IMG/VR virus record: IMGVR_UViG_3300008113_000089
Location: 1-54,625 of that record
Length of the DNA stretch: 54,625 nucleotides
Direction: 5' to 3' (one strand)
Origin: a virus
Shown here one piece after another: positions 1 through 5,186 of this stretch. The number at the start of each line of letters is the position of its first letter. Position 1 is the first letter of the stretch. A program made the position numbers and the translations under genes. The notes under the pieces are model-generated. The model saw only the letters and a program-made list of their open reading frames with translations, had not been told where the DNA came from and did not search any database.

Positions 1-47
1 AACTGTTCGAACGTGAACGAAACAACATCAGTACTCTTATATGCCAT
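1..47 (-). CDS. 5' part of a small protein running off the left edge
   Basis: A minus-strand ORF starts with ATG at 47 and stays open to position 1 (15 codons; begins MAYKSTDVVSFTF). An AAAGG lies seven bases before the start. It sits directly downstream of the lipoprotein gene, so it belongs to the same leftward operon. No function recognised. Its missing 3' part may be the fragment at the right edge (54536-54625); see findings. Confidence 0.5.
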   Translation of the reverse strand, partial: MAYKSTDVVSFTFEQ

Positions 48-50
48 ACT

Positions 51-173
51 CTAACCTTTACCCTTTACAGAATAATCAGATGCATTCTCAACCCTGCCAT
101 CCGAGCAACCGCATCCGAGCAAAAGCCCGGATGCAATCACAACAACGATAATGAACTTAAGAAGTGGATGCAT
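51..173 (-). CDS. 40-residue predicted lipoprotein
   Basis: The minus strand reads a 40-codon ORF whose N-terminus is a lipoprotein signal peptide: a short basic start (MHPLLK), a hydrophobic core (FIIVVVIASG) and a lipobox LLGC at residues 18-21. Signal peptidase II would leave a mature peptide of about 20 residues beginning CGCSDGR, anchored by its lipid. The ATG overlaps the stop of the upstream gene as TAATG, so translation is probably coupled. In phages, very short lipoproteins can be outer-membrane spanin subunits, but the mature part here is shorter than usual and no inner-membrane partner is visible, so that role is only a possibility. The lipoprotein call is based on the motif alone. 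Confidence 0.65.
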   Translation of the reverse strand: MHPLLKFIIVVVIASGLLLGCGCSDGRVENASDYSVKGKG

Positions 174-604
174 TACCATTCCACCACCATAACATATGGT
201 GATATCTCGAGTGCGTCATTATCAGAGCGTAGCAAACGCAGAGCTTCACGCCAAGAAGCAAACAATGCATCCCGGATATCCACGCCGCCAAACTCATCCG
301 AGAACTCACGCCACTCTACAGAATCGAGAACGTCCAGAACCTTTGCAAACTCAGTGACTACCATGTCAGAATCTGGAACCGTGATGGAACCCTCGTCTAC
401 GATGTAGTTATAAATGAACGATGTAAGGCCATGACCTGCTAAGTCTGGCACGATATTCGAAATCAACTCGGCTACGTTGTCGATTGTCAAGTAGCTTAGA
501 GTATTTGGGGGAAATGATAATCCTAACATTCTAAGTGAATCCTTCCAAGTCCACCGCCGTAGTGGTGGTGGATTATTGTATCGAGATATGCAAGTGTTGA
601 ACAT
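173..604 (-). CDS. hypothetical protein, first gene of leftward operon
   Basis: An open frame of 143 codons from ATG 604. A TTG two codons upstream (610) would also open the frame, but AGGA at 611-614 sits six bases before ATG 604 and would abut the TTG, so ATG 604 is preferred. The product is acidic and mostly helical, without signal peptide, membrane segment or recognised motif. Its stop overlaps the ATG of the lipoprotein gene (TAATG). It is the first leftward gene beside the structured control region 605-1017. Function unknown. Confidence 0.6.
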   Translation of the reverse strand: MFNTCISRYNNPPPLRRWTWKDSLRMLGLSFPPNTLSYLTIDNVAELISNIVPDLAGHGLTSFIYNYIVDEGSITVPDSDMVVTEFAKVLDVLDSVEWREFSDEFGGVDIRDALFASWREALRLLRSDNDALEISPYVMVVEW

Positions 605-630
605 GAACAATCCTACGATTGATTTGTACT

Positions 631-636
631 ATTATC
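631..636 (-). promoter_or_regulatory. possible -10 of leftward operon
   Basis: The minus strand has GATAAT about 25 bases before ATG 604, leaving room for a leader that contains the AGGA ribosome site. No convincing -35 hexamer is seen. It is the only good -10-like hexamer between the gene and the hairpin-rich region. Confidence 0.3.
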
Positions 637-639
637 CGA

Positions 640-692
640 AAAAATTTTTCCGGCGCTGGCGCGCCGGGAGTTCGATCTCGCTAAAGCGAGAC
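640..692. other. cluster of short hairpins beside the leftward promoter
   Basis: Three palindromic elements follow each other: an A-tract/T-tract palindrome (AAAAAATTTTT), a GC-rich stem CCGGCG/CGCCGG with a six-base loop, and TCTCGC-TAAA-GCGAGA. No T-run follows in either direction, so they are not classical terminators. They occupy the upstream side of the leftward promoter and could be operator or origin elements. Confidence 0.45.
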
Positions 693-762
693 CATTCATT
701 GCTGTGTTCGTGACATATTGTTGTTATGTGTACGTTATCTGCACATTATATGAACGTGCTTA

Positions 763-788
763 TGCATCTTCGCATAAAGCTCGATGCA
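763..788. repeat. covarying stem-loop, copy 1
   Basis: The inverted repeat TGCATC/GATGCA encloses the 14-base loop TTCGCATAAAGCTC. A second copy with the identical loop and a compensated stem lies 77 bases downstream (840-865). A conserved loop on a stem that varies in a base-paired way is the signature of a selected structure rather than a plain direct repeat. Confidence 0.6.
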
Positions 789-839
789 GTAGTGGAAGTC
801 CGTGGCGCTGTGCCAGCCCTCCCTTCCTTCCCTTGAGGG

Positions 840-865
840 TGCGCCTTCGCATAAAGCTCGGCGCA
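840..865. repeat. covarying stem-loop, copy 2
   Basis: The stem is TGCGCC/GGCGCA with the same 14-base loop as copy 1. Relative to copy 1, two stem positions are changed on one arm and both are matched on the other, so pairing is kept. It abuts an 8-bp hairpin at 866-893. Confidence 0.6.
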
Positions 866-893
866 GTACGCCCTCCTATCCAGTCGGGCGTAC
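866..893. repeat. 8-bp perfect hairpin GTACGCCC/GGGCGTAC
   Basis: A perfect 8-base inverted repeat with a 12-base loop directly adjoins copy 2 of the covarying stem-loop. No T-tract follows. Further weak pairing (TTCCCT/AGGGAA enclosing AGTAC/GTACT, around 918-952) continues rightward. Apart from these structures I see no gene in 605-1017. Confidence 0.5.
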
Positions 894-993
894 GCTGTGT
901 TTTTCCACACTATCTTCCTTCCCTCTTTAGTACTATGTGTACTTGCAGGGAAACTCTTCTCCCGCCGTAGAACCTATCCCCATGCAGGTATGA

Positions 994-999
994 TATACT
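994..999 (+). promoter_or_regulatory. -10 TATACT for the Tad2-like operon
   Basis: TATACT within TGATATACTTGCGGGGAGG has an extended -10 TG. Essentially the same block (GTATACTTGC) precedes the genes at 2772, 4093 and 9628, so it looks like the phage's shared promoter type. GGGGAGGAG at 1003-1011 serves the following ATG. No clear -35 is seen. Confidence 0.5.
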
Positions 1000-1017
1000 T
1001 GCGGGGAGGAGATAAAT

Positions 1018-1221
1018 ATGACAGGACTTGAAGCGTTGGCTGCGTTGCGTGAGGGTAAACACGTTCGTCGTGTTGACTGGAAGCCTGGTGATTACATTAG
1101 AGCGTCACGCCAACTGAAGAAGATTTCATACGTGCGGGGAAACATTATTTCTGTATTGATCGTTGCAGACCACTTCCTGAACGATGACTGGGAAGCTACT
1201 GATGCAAAGGATGGTGAGTAA
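1018..1221 (+). CDS. Tad2-like (DUF2829) small protein, copy 1
   Basis: A 67-residue protein with a strong ribosome site (GGGGAGGAG) seven bases before the ATG. It has the layout of the DUF2829 family: an N-terminal EALAALREGKHVRRVDW block and an acidic end with DDWEA. Members of that family include Tad2, phage proteins that bind the cyclic ADP-ribose-type signal of Thoeris defence and so block NAD-depleting effectors. The sequence shows only the family-like start and end; the middle differs. It is the first of three neighbouring genes with the same layout (1221-1616 and 1619-1888). Ligand binding is inferred, not shown, and DUF2829 proteins may have other roles. Confidence 0.5.
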   Translation: MTGLEALAALREGKHVRRVDWKPGDYIRASRQLKKISYVRGNIISVLIVADHFLNDDWEATDAKDGE

Positions 1222-1616
1222 TGGACGGTAGGCGTAAGTTAACCGACGAGCAGATTGCTTGGATAAGAGAGCGTGTCAAAGAAGGTGTCAAGCAGGAGAC
1301 TATTGCTCGAGAGTTTGGCATTAGCCCACAGCACGTATCCAAAATCAAACTCAAGCAACGACACGCTGCACATATAAAACAGACCGTAGGTAAGGCATTG
1401 GACTGGTTACTTGCAGGTAAACCTGTAACCCGTGAGTGTTGGCAGACTAACGAATACTTGCGGTATTCCGTAGCGACGATGACGTTTGAACTGTGGACTG
1501 GTTACGAGTGCGACATACTCGAGGCATTTGAGATTAGTGGCTACGACCTCTTCATAAGAGATTGGATACTAGGTGAGTTCGACGCAGATCGTGAGCCAAT
1601 CTGGCCGGAGGAGTAA
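1221..1616 (+). CDS. helix-turn-helix fused to Tad2-like domain, copy 2
   Basis: A 131-residue protein whose start overlaps the previous stop (TAATG). Residues 7-47 are a helix-turn-helix of the kind seen in phage homing nucleases and resolvases, with an LTDEQIAWIRERV helix and IAREFGISPQHVSKI as the HTH core. Residues 56-120 repeat the DUF2829-like layout: ALDWLLAGKPVTRECW at the start and RDWILGE at the end. The fusion suggests a DNA-binding form of the same small domain, perhaps an autoregulator of the cluster or a ligand-responsive switch. Both domain calls are by eye; the second is the weaker one. Confidence 0.5.
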   Translation: MDGRRKLTDEQIAWIRERVKEGVKQETIAREFGISPQHVSKIKLKQRHAAHIKQTVGKALDWLLAGKPVTRECWQTNEYLRYSVATMTFELWTGYECDILEAFEISGYDLFIRDWILGEFDADREPIWPEE

Positions 1617-1618
1617 CC

Positions 1619-1888
1619 ATGACGTTTGGTGATGTACTCAAAGACTTGATTAATGGGCTACCTGTCTACCGTGAAGGATGGAAAGACGGTCACTTTATCT
1701 ACTATGAGAAGGACTGGAATATGTTTACTGAAGCACATCCCGGTCGTGACTGGCATACGTTGTGTTCAACGGCTCCTCTACGTGGAACTGATATGGCAGC
1801 TGATGACTGGCAAGTAGATGAGTGGGACGGTGAAGAAGATAAGCCAGACCATATTCGTGGTGTCACGAAAAAGGAGGTAGTGGAATGA
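1619..1888 (+). CDS. Tad2-like (DUF2829) small protein, copy 3
   Basis: An 89-residue protein with GGAGGAG upstream. It starts MTFGDVLKDL, followed by NGLPVYREGW, and has the closing MAADDWQV that resembles the conserved end of DUF2829/Tad2 proteins. After that comes a charged tail of about 25 residues. Of the three copies this looks closest to the family. It overlaps the next gene by four bases (ATGA). Context: third member of a tandem set, directly downstream of the divergent control region, a typical place for early anti-defence genes. Confidence 0.55.
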   Translation: MTFGDVLKDLINGLPVYREGWKDGHFIYYEKDWNMFTEAHPGRDWHTLCSTAPLRGTDMAADDWQVDEWDGEEDKPDHIRGVTKKEVVE

Positions 1889-2079
1889 CCTTTAAGATTT
1901 CAACTGAAGACGATATGTACCTGGCGGTTACCGCTATACATAAGCGAGATGGAAAGAGGGAAGTTGTCGGTAGAATCAACAACCCAACGTTCACTCAGCT
2001 CATATATGATGTCACTTACCATCTGGGTAAATTAAAGCGTGACAACGCTGAACGCACGGTACAGATAAACACGAAATAA
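1885..2079 (+). CDS. hypothetical 64-residue protein
   Basis: It starts at an ATGA overlap with the Tad2-like gene and has AAGGAGG eight bases upstream. It is a small mixed-charge protein (starts MTFKISTEDDMYLAV) without membrane segment, cysteine cluster or recognised motif. Last gene before the tRNA-like element. Confidence 0.55.
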   Translation: MTFKISTEDDMYLAVTAIHKRDGKREVVGRINNPTFTQLIYDVTYHLGKLKRDNAERTVQINTK

Positions 2080-2100
2080 AACACGATATAAACACAATGT

Positions 2101-2172
2101 AGCAACATAGTTTAATTGGTAAAACGCGTGGCCTGCAGCACGAGGATTGGTGGTTCGAGGCCGCCTGTTGCT
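2101..2172 (+). tRNA. tRNA-like gene with abnormal anticodon arm (Cys GCA?)
   Basis: A cloverleaf can be drawn. The acceptor stem is AGCAACA/TGTTGCT (7 bp). The D stem is GTTT/AAAC around AATTGGTA. The T arm is GGTGG/CCGCC with the standard loop TTCGAGG. The anticodon arm does not fit: only CGTG/CACG pairs, leaving an 8-base loop GCCTGCAG, one base short overall. If the T is taken as U33 the anticodon is GCA (Cys), but then the stem mispairs. A73 is followed by TAT, so no CCA is encoded. It is either a decayed tRNA or one with an unusual loop. Confidence 0.55.
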
Positions 2173-2173
2173 A

Positions 2174-2179
2174 TATACT
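2174..2179 (+). promoter_or_regulatory. possible -10 TATACT behind the tRNA
   Basis: TATACTT directly follows the tRNA-like gene and matches the hexamer shared by the promoters at 994, 2750, 4068 and 9615. It would start a short transcript ended by the terminator at 2245-2275. Confidence 0.35.
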
Positions 2180-2185
2180 TTCTGT

Positions 2186-2275
2186 GCCGCCCTAGTAAGG
2201 CGAGCATCCTAAAGGATCTCCAGACACCCGGGCTACTAACCCATAAAAGACCAGTACGCCATGCTGGTCTTTTTC
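2186..2275 (+). ncRNA. candidate small RNA between promoter and terminator
   Basis: This 90-base stretch has no convincing ORF but is bracketed by a TATACT hexamer (2174-2179) and an intrinsic terminator. It holds small hairpins CGCC-CTAGTAA-GGCG and ATCC-TAAA-GGAT. It could be an independent sRNA or simply the 3' trailer of the upstream operon and tRNA. Confidence 0.3.
2245..2275 (+). terminator. intrinsic terminator after tRNA region
   Basis: The stem AAAGACCAG/CTGGTCTTT with a nine-base loop is followed by a T-run. It closes the 1018-2172 transcription unit. Confidence 0.8.
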
Positions 2276-2281
2276 ATTTGT

Positions 2282-2287
2282 TAGAAT
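2282..2287 (+). promoter_or_regulatory. -10-like TAGAAT five bases before the nuclease start
   Basis: TGTTAGAAT lies just after the terminator, with its TAGAAT separated by only five bases from ATG 2293. There is no Shine-Dalgarno in between, so the transcript would be (nearly) leaderless. Confidence 0.4.
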
Positions 2288-2292
2288 GCGTT

Positions 2293-2637
2293 ATGAAAGC
2301 AACTCTATATCAATACGCTCTAAAGAATATCTCCGTGGTAGATGGAGATACGCTAAAGGCTGACATTGACCTTGGATTTGGTGTGGCTATAACCAATAAG
2401 AAGATTCGCTTGGAACACATCAACTGCCCAGAGAAGAACACTCCTGAAGGTGTTGTAGCAAAGCAATTTACAGAAGCGTGGATTGTAGAACACAACGAGG
2501 CTGTAATCAGCGTAAAGAATCACCGTGAAGATAAATACGGCCGCATACTAGGTTCAATCACTGGTGATGGTCAAAGTCTGGCTGATGCACTAAAGATTGC
2601 CGGTCATGGCGTAGATTACGAAGGCGGTAAACGCTAA
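2293..2637 (+). CDS. staphylococcal-nuclease-like (TNase) protein
   Basis: A 114-residue calcium-dependent nuclease of the SNase fold. Visible are VDGDT (residues 16-20), R39 in the IRLEHINCPE strand, E52 and R84 in KYGRILG. These are the counterparts of the catalytic Arg-Glu-Arg of staphylococcal nuclease, so it is probably active. No signal peptide, so it would act inside the infected cell on host or phage nucleic acid. The frame is open upstream into the tRNA-like gene, but that part is non-coding. ATG 2293, just after the terminator, is the sensible start. It stands as a single-gene unit between two terminators. Confidence 0.85.
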   Translation: MKATLYQYALKNISVVDGDTLKADIDLGFGVAITNKKIRLEHINCPEKNTPEGVVAKQFTEAWIVEHNEAVISVKNHREDKYGRILGSITGDGQSLADALKIAGHGVDYEGGKR

Positions 2638-2642
2638 AAAGG

Positions 2643-2674
2643 AAAAGACCCCTCTGTGAAGGGGTCTTTCTTTC
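2643..2674 (+). terminator. intrinsic terminator after nuclease gene
   Basis: The stem AAGACCCC/GGGGTCTT is followed by TCTTTC and preceded by an A-run. It closes the single-gene nuclease unit. Confidence 0.8.
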
Positions 2675-2749
2675 GCTCGTCTTAATTGTCAAAGGCATGA
2701 TGGGCGGACTTTTAAGATGTCATCGCGTCTCAATTACTCTACCATGCTG

Positions 2750-2755
2750 TATACT
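2750..2755 (+). promoter_or_regulatory. -10 TATACT of the nucleotide-metabolism operon
   Basis: CATGCTGTATACTTGCGGTGG repeats the promoter block seen at 994. It is followed by the ribosome site GGTGGAGG and ATG 2772. Confidence 0.5.
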
Positions 2756-2771
2756 TGCGGTGGAGGATGTT

Positions 2772-2957
2772 ATGAAAAAATCATTCATCGATGCAGTTAT
2801 GAAAGCGTTCGGTATTCCGAAGGTTGAGGTAGAAAAAATCCCTCTGCAAGACCTTCTCCGTGGGAGAGATTTGGAAAAAGACGTAGAGCAATTAGACTTG
2901 GCTACACTCAAAGCATTGTTTCGTCGGTCTGGGATGGAATTGAGGAAACGCCTTTAA
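2772..2957 (+). CDS. hypothetical 61-residue protein
   Basis: Start chosen at ATG 2772, behind GGTGGAGG; the frame is open farther upstream but that part overlaps the promoter. The product is charged and helical with LKALFRRSGMELRKRL at the end. No domain recognised. Its stop overlaps the dUTPase start (TAATG), so the two are translationally coupled. Confidence 0.65.
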   Translation: MKKSFIDAVMKAFGIPKVEVEKIPLQDLLRGRDLEKDVEQLDLATLKALFRRSGMELRKRL

Positions 2958-3421
2958 TGTACTTTGAACTTATTGACGGTGCTTTGGGTATTTTGCCGGT
3001 AAAAAGCACATCAAAAGCAGCTGCTTATGACTTGTTTGCTAGTCAATCCTGTGTTGTTGGAGGTGGTCAGACAACACTCATTAGAACTGGTGTGCGCACT
3101 AAACTCCCTGATCATGTCATTGGTTTGGTGTGTAGTCGTTCCGGATTGGCATTAAAAAGTTCCGTATTCGTACTTAACGCACCTGGTGTTATTGATGCCG
3201 ATTACGACCAAGAAATTGGCGTAATTTTGTGCAACGCTAGTTACAATCCATTTCATGTTGATGCAGGTATGCGCATAGCACAGATGCTGTTTGTACATAA
3301 CGCAACATATGCCGATACAGGCTCTGATATCGTCCGTACAGGCGGTTTTGGTAGCACAGGCGTAAGTAATATGTGCGTAGATAACGGCTTGATGTATGAC
3401 GAATTGGATACACCTAAGTAA
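2957..3421 (+). CDS. dut: dUTPase (deoxyuridine 5'-triphosphate nucleotidohydrolase)
   Basis: A trimeric-type dUTPase of 154 residues that hydrolyses dUTP to dUMP, feeding thymidylate synthesis and keeping uracil out of phage DNA. All five motifs are present in order: AAAYDLFAS (about 21-29), SRSGLA (60-65), GVIDADYD (77-84, with the catalytic Asp), RIAQMLF (106-112) and the C-terminal RTGGFGSTG (127-135). About 16 residues follow the last motif. It sits directly before thyX, its metabolic partner, with overlapping stop/start (TAATG). Confidence 0.95.
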   Translation: MYFELIDGALGILPVKSTSKAAAYDLFASQSCVVGGGQTTLIRTGVRTKLPDHVIGLVCSRSGLALKSSVFVLNAPGVIDADYDQEIGVILCNASYNPFHVDAGMRIAQMLFVHNATYADTGSDIVRTGGFGSTGVSNMCVDNGLMYDELDTPK

Positions 3422-4059
3422 TGGCAGCAACCCTTAAATACATTCAGCCAGACGCTGAACAGTTTATGATTCATCTTGCTCGAGTATCGTCCAATAACGA
3501 GGATAATCCAGAGTACGAGCGGTTACTAACCTACTGTATGAAGGGTGGTCACTGGTCAGTTTTCCAAATGGTTGATGTGACCATAGAAATCTTCACATCA
3601 CGGGCTATTGCCGCTCAGATTCTCAGACATCGCAGCTTCAACTTCCAAGAGTTCAGCCAGCGGTATGCAGACCCATCTAAGATTGAGATGGACTTACCAA
3701 CTATGCGTAAGAAAGGCTCTTCCAATAGGCAAGGCAGCGTCCCCTTTACTGACAAGGAAGACCAGTTGAACGCTGACAATACAGCACTATCGGCTATATT
3801 GCACTCAATCAGGACATACAACCAACTTGTAGAGAGTGGTGTAGCCCTAGAATCAGCTCGTATGGTGCTTCCACTCTGTATGGGTACACGCCTGTATATG
3901 AAGGGTACGGTACGGGACTGGTTACACTACTGCCGTGTGCGAATGGACGAGCATACGCAGGAAGAACACAGGGAAATCGCAACAGATTGCTGGAATGTTC
4001 TAAAGGAAGTTCTGCCAGTTACAACAAAATCCTTTGAGAAGTACTACCTAAATCAGTAA
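3421..4059 (+). CDS. thyX: flavin-dependent thymidylate synthase ThyX
   Basis: A 212-residue enzyme that methylates dUMP to dTMP using methylene-tetrahydrofolate and reduced FAD. The ThyX signature RHR-x7-S is seen as RHRSFNFQEFSQRY (residues 69-82). The C-terminal part ends in a region for the second substrate site with RMDEHTQEEHREIA. Together with dut it forms a dTTP supply pair. The start overlaps the dut stop. Confidence 0.95.
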   Translation: MAATLKYIQPDAEQFMIHLARVSSNNEDNPEYERLLTYCMKGGHWSVFQMVDVTIEIFTSRAIAAQILRHRSFNFQEFSQRYADPSKIEMDLPTMRKKGSSNRQGSVPFTDKEDQLNADNTALSAILHSIRTYNQLVESGVALESARMVLPLCMGTRLYMKGTVRDWLHYCRVRMDEHTQEEHREIATDCWNVLKEVLPVTTKSFEKYYLNQ

Positions 4060-4067
4060 AACGCCGG

Positions 4068-4073
4068 TATACT
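4068..4073 (+). promoter_or_regulatory. -10 TATACT of the ssb operon
   Basis: CGCCGGTATACTTACAGGG matches the shared promoter block. It is followed by GGGACAGGAG and ATG 4093. No clear -35. Confidence 0.5.
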
Positions 4074-4092
4074 TACAGGGACAGGAGTTGTT

Positions 4093-4254
4093 ATGGAAAC
4101 AAAAAACACGGACAAGGAACCTATTGTCTTCACAATGGAGATGATGGTTCAACTCATTGAGCAGCTGAACGCTGTGACAACATATTTCGACTTGATGAAC
4201 GTCAAGATGAACAAGTTGCAAGAACGAATCAAGGAACTTGAAAAGAAAAAATGA
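4093..4254 (+). CDS. 53-residue coiled-coil-like protein
   Basis: A small gene with ACAGGAG upstream and a stop overlapping the next start (ATGA). After a short acidic N-terminus the sequence is one amphipathic helix with heptad-like leucine/methionine spacing, ending KLQERIKELEKKK, typical of a short coiled coil. No function recognised. Confidence 0.6.
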   Translation: METKNTDKEPIVFTMEMMVQLIEQLNAVTTYFDLMNVKMNKLQERIKELEKKK

Positions 4255-4520
4255 CAACGATTATCACTAAAAGTCGTGATTGTAATGTGGATATCAAGCT
4301 GTCTTACAGTGATGGTATCCAGTATCACATCACAATTGATGATACTGACCCATACGTTGGAACACCGCTACAGGCTTGGAACTACCTTTATTCCCAGCGC
4401 AATGACGGTGTCTGTGTACCCAACCGGGTAATGCTTGAATTGGCAGAGACTGTTATTCAGTACCTTGCCCCAAAGAAGCCATATCGCCCACTCAGCGAAA
4501 TGACTACGTTTGACGAATAG
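4251..4520 (+). CDS. hypothetical 89-residue protein
   Basis: Begins at an ATGA overlap with the coiled-coil gene and ends 11 bases before ssb. A mixed alpha/beta-looking acidic protein with no recognised motif. Operon position suggests an accessory role in DNA replication, which is inference. Confidence 0.6.
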   Translation: MTTIITKSRDCNVDIKLSYSDGIQYHITIDDTDPYVGTPLQAWNYLYSQRNDGVCVPNRVMLELAETVIQYLAPKKPYRPLSEMTTFDE

Positions 4521-4531
4521 AGGAACTACGG

Positions 4532-4930
4532 ATGCTTAATAGAGTTGTATTAATCGGAAGGTTATGTGCTGACCCTGAGATTCGCACCACGAATGCAGGT
4601 AAGACTGTTGCAGGACTGCGTATTGCAGTTGATCGGAAGGGACGAGAGAAAGAAACAGACTTCTTTGAAGCATCTGCCTTTGGTCAATCTGCCGACTTTG
4701 CTGGCACGTATCTTAAGAAGGGGCGATTGGTTTCCGTCGATGGCAAGCTGCGTGTACGTGAGTTTGAAGCCAAAGATGGTACTAAGCGTAAGGTCTACGA
4801 AATCATCGTAGATGACATCTCTGGCCTTGACCGACCTAAAGATGGAGAACCTGGTGGCTTTACAGAGTCATCGGCTGGCATCAAGAAAGCTGCACCTATG
4901 CAGGATATTGATGACCCATTTGCAGAATAA
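4532..4930 (+). CDS. ssb: single-stranded DNA-binding protein
   Basis: A 132-residue SSB with one OB fold: start MLNRVVLIGRL, then the DPEIR strand and core ETDFFEASAFGQ. A disordered linker leads to an acidic tip DIDDPFAE, the counterpart of the DDDIPF tail that docks replication and repair proteins. It coats phage single-stranded DNA during replication and recombination. RBS GAGGAAC before the ATG. The gene ends at a bidirectional terminator shared with the opposing DUF3310 gene. Confidence 0.93.
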   Translation: MLNRVVLIGRLCADPEIRTTNAGKTVAGLRIAVDRKGREKETDFFEASAFGQSADFAGTYLKKGRLVSVDGKLRVREFEAKDGTKRKVYEIIVDDISGLDRPKDGEPGGFTESSAGIKKAAPMQDIDDPFAE

Positions 4931-4948
4931 GACACCAAATAAAACAAG

Positions 4949-4980
4949 AAACACTCCCTCAACTAAGGGAGTGTTTTTTT
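4949..4980. terminator. bidirectional terminator between ssb and the leftward operon
   Basis: ACACTCCCT/AGGGAGTGT with a six-base loop has an A-rich side on the left and seven Ts on the right, so it can terminate both converging operons. The leftward DUF3310 gene reads into it: its last codons and stop lie within the hairpin. Confidence 0.85.
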
Positions 4981-5186
4981 ACTCTATCTACAATCTCATC
5001 TGAAAGTTCTTCATCGTCAGTCAGTTCTACAACCAGATACCAGATTGCTTTATGTAGGTCTTGATTCTTGTACTGCTTGTGATTACATCTAGCCACGTAC
5101 TTGATGACGTTGAATAGATGTGGGTTCAACCCCCAGTCCATTGCAAACTTCCTTGGACTGGGGCCTTTACGATAGTGTTCAACCAT
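4959..5186 (-). CDS. DUF3310-like small protein
   Basis: A 75-residue protein with the hallmark of DUF3310 phage proteins: an N-terminal HY..G region, then FNVIKYVARCNHK and a closing DLHKAIWYL helix. Proteins of this family are often annotated as nucleotide-kinase-like, but the function is not established. Start chosen at ATG 5186, overlapping the methyltransferase end by eight bases; upstream in-frame codons lie inside the methyltransferase gene. Last gene of the leftward operon. Confidence 0.7.
   Translation of the reverse strand: MVEHYRKGPSPRKFAMDWGLNPHLFNVIKYVARCNHKQYKNQDLHKAIWYLVVELTDDEELSDEIVDRVKKHSLS

Noticed and set aside
168-407. Plus-strand frame opposite the first leftward gene
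   Set aside because: Antisense shadow, Ser/Arg-rich, no ribosome site; the minus-strand gene has good start and coupling signals.
704-970. Plus-strand frame in the control region
   Set aside because: Composition (Cys/Pro/Leu/Arg mix) looks like translated hairpins; no ribosome site, and the covarying stem-loops explain the constraint better.
2116-2292. Upstream extension of the nuclease frame, open into the tRNA-like gene
   Set aside because: It crosses the tRNA-like gene and the terminator at 2245-2275, so it is chance openness; the SNase fold begins at 2293.
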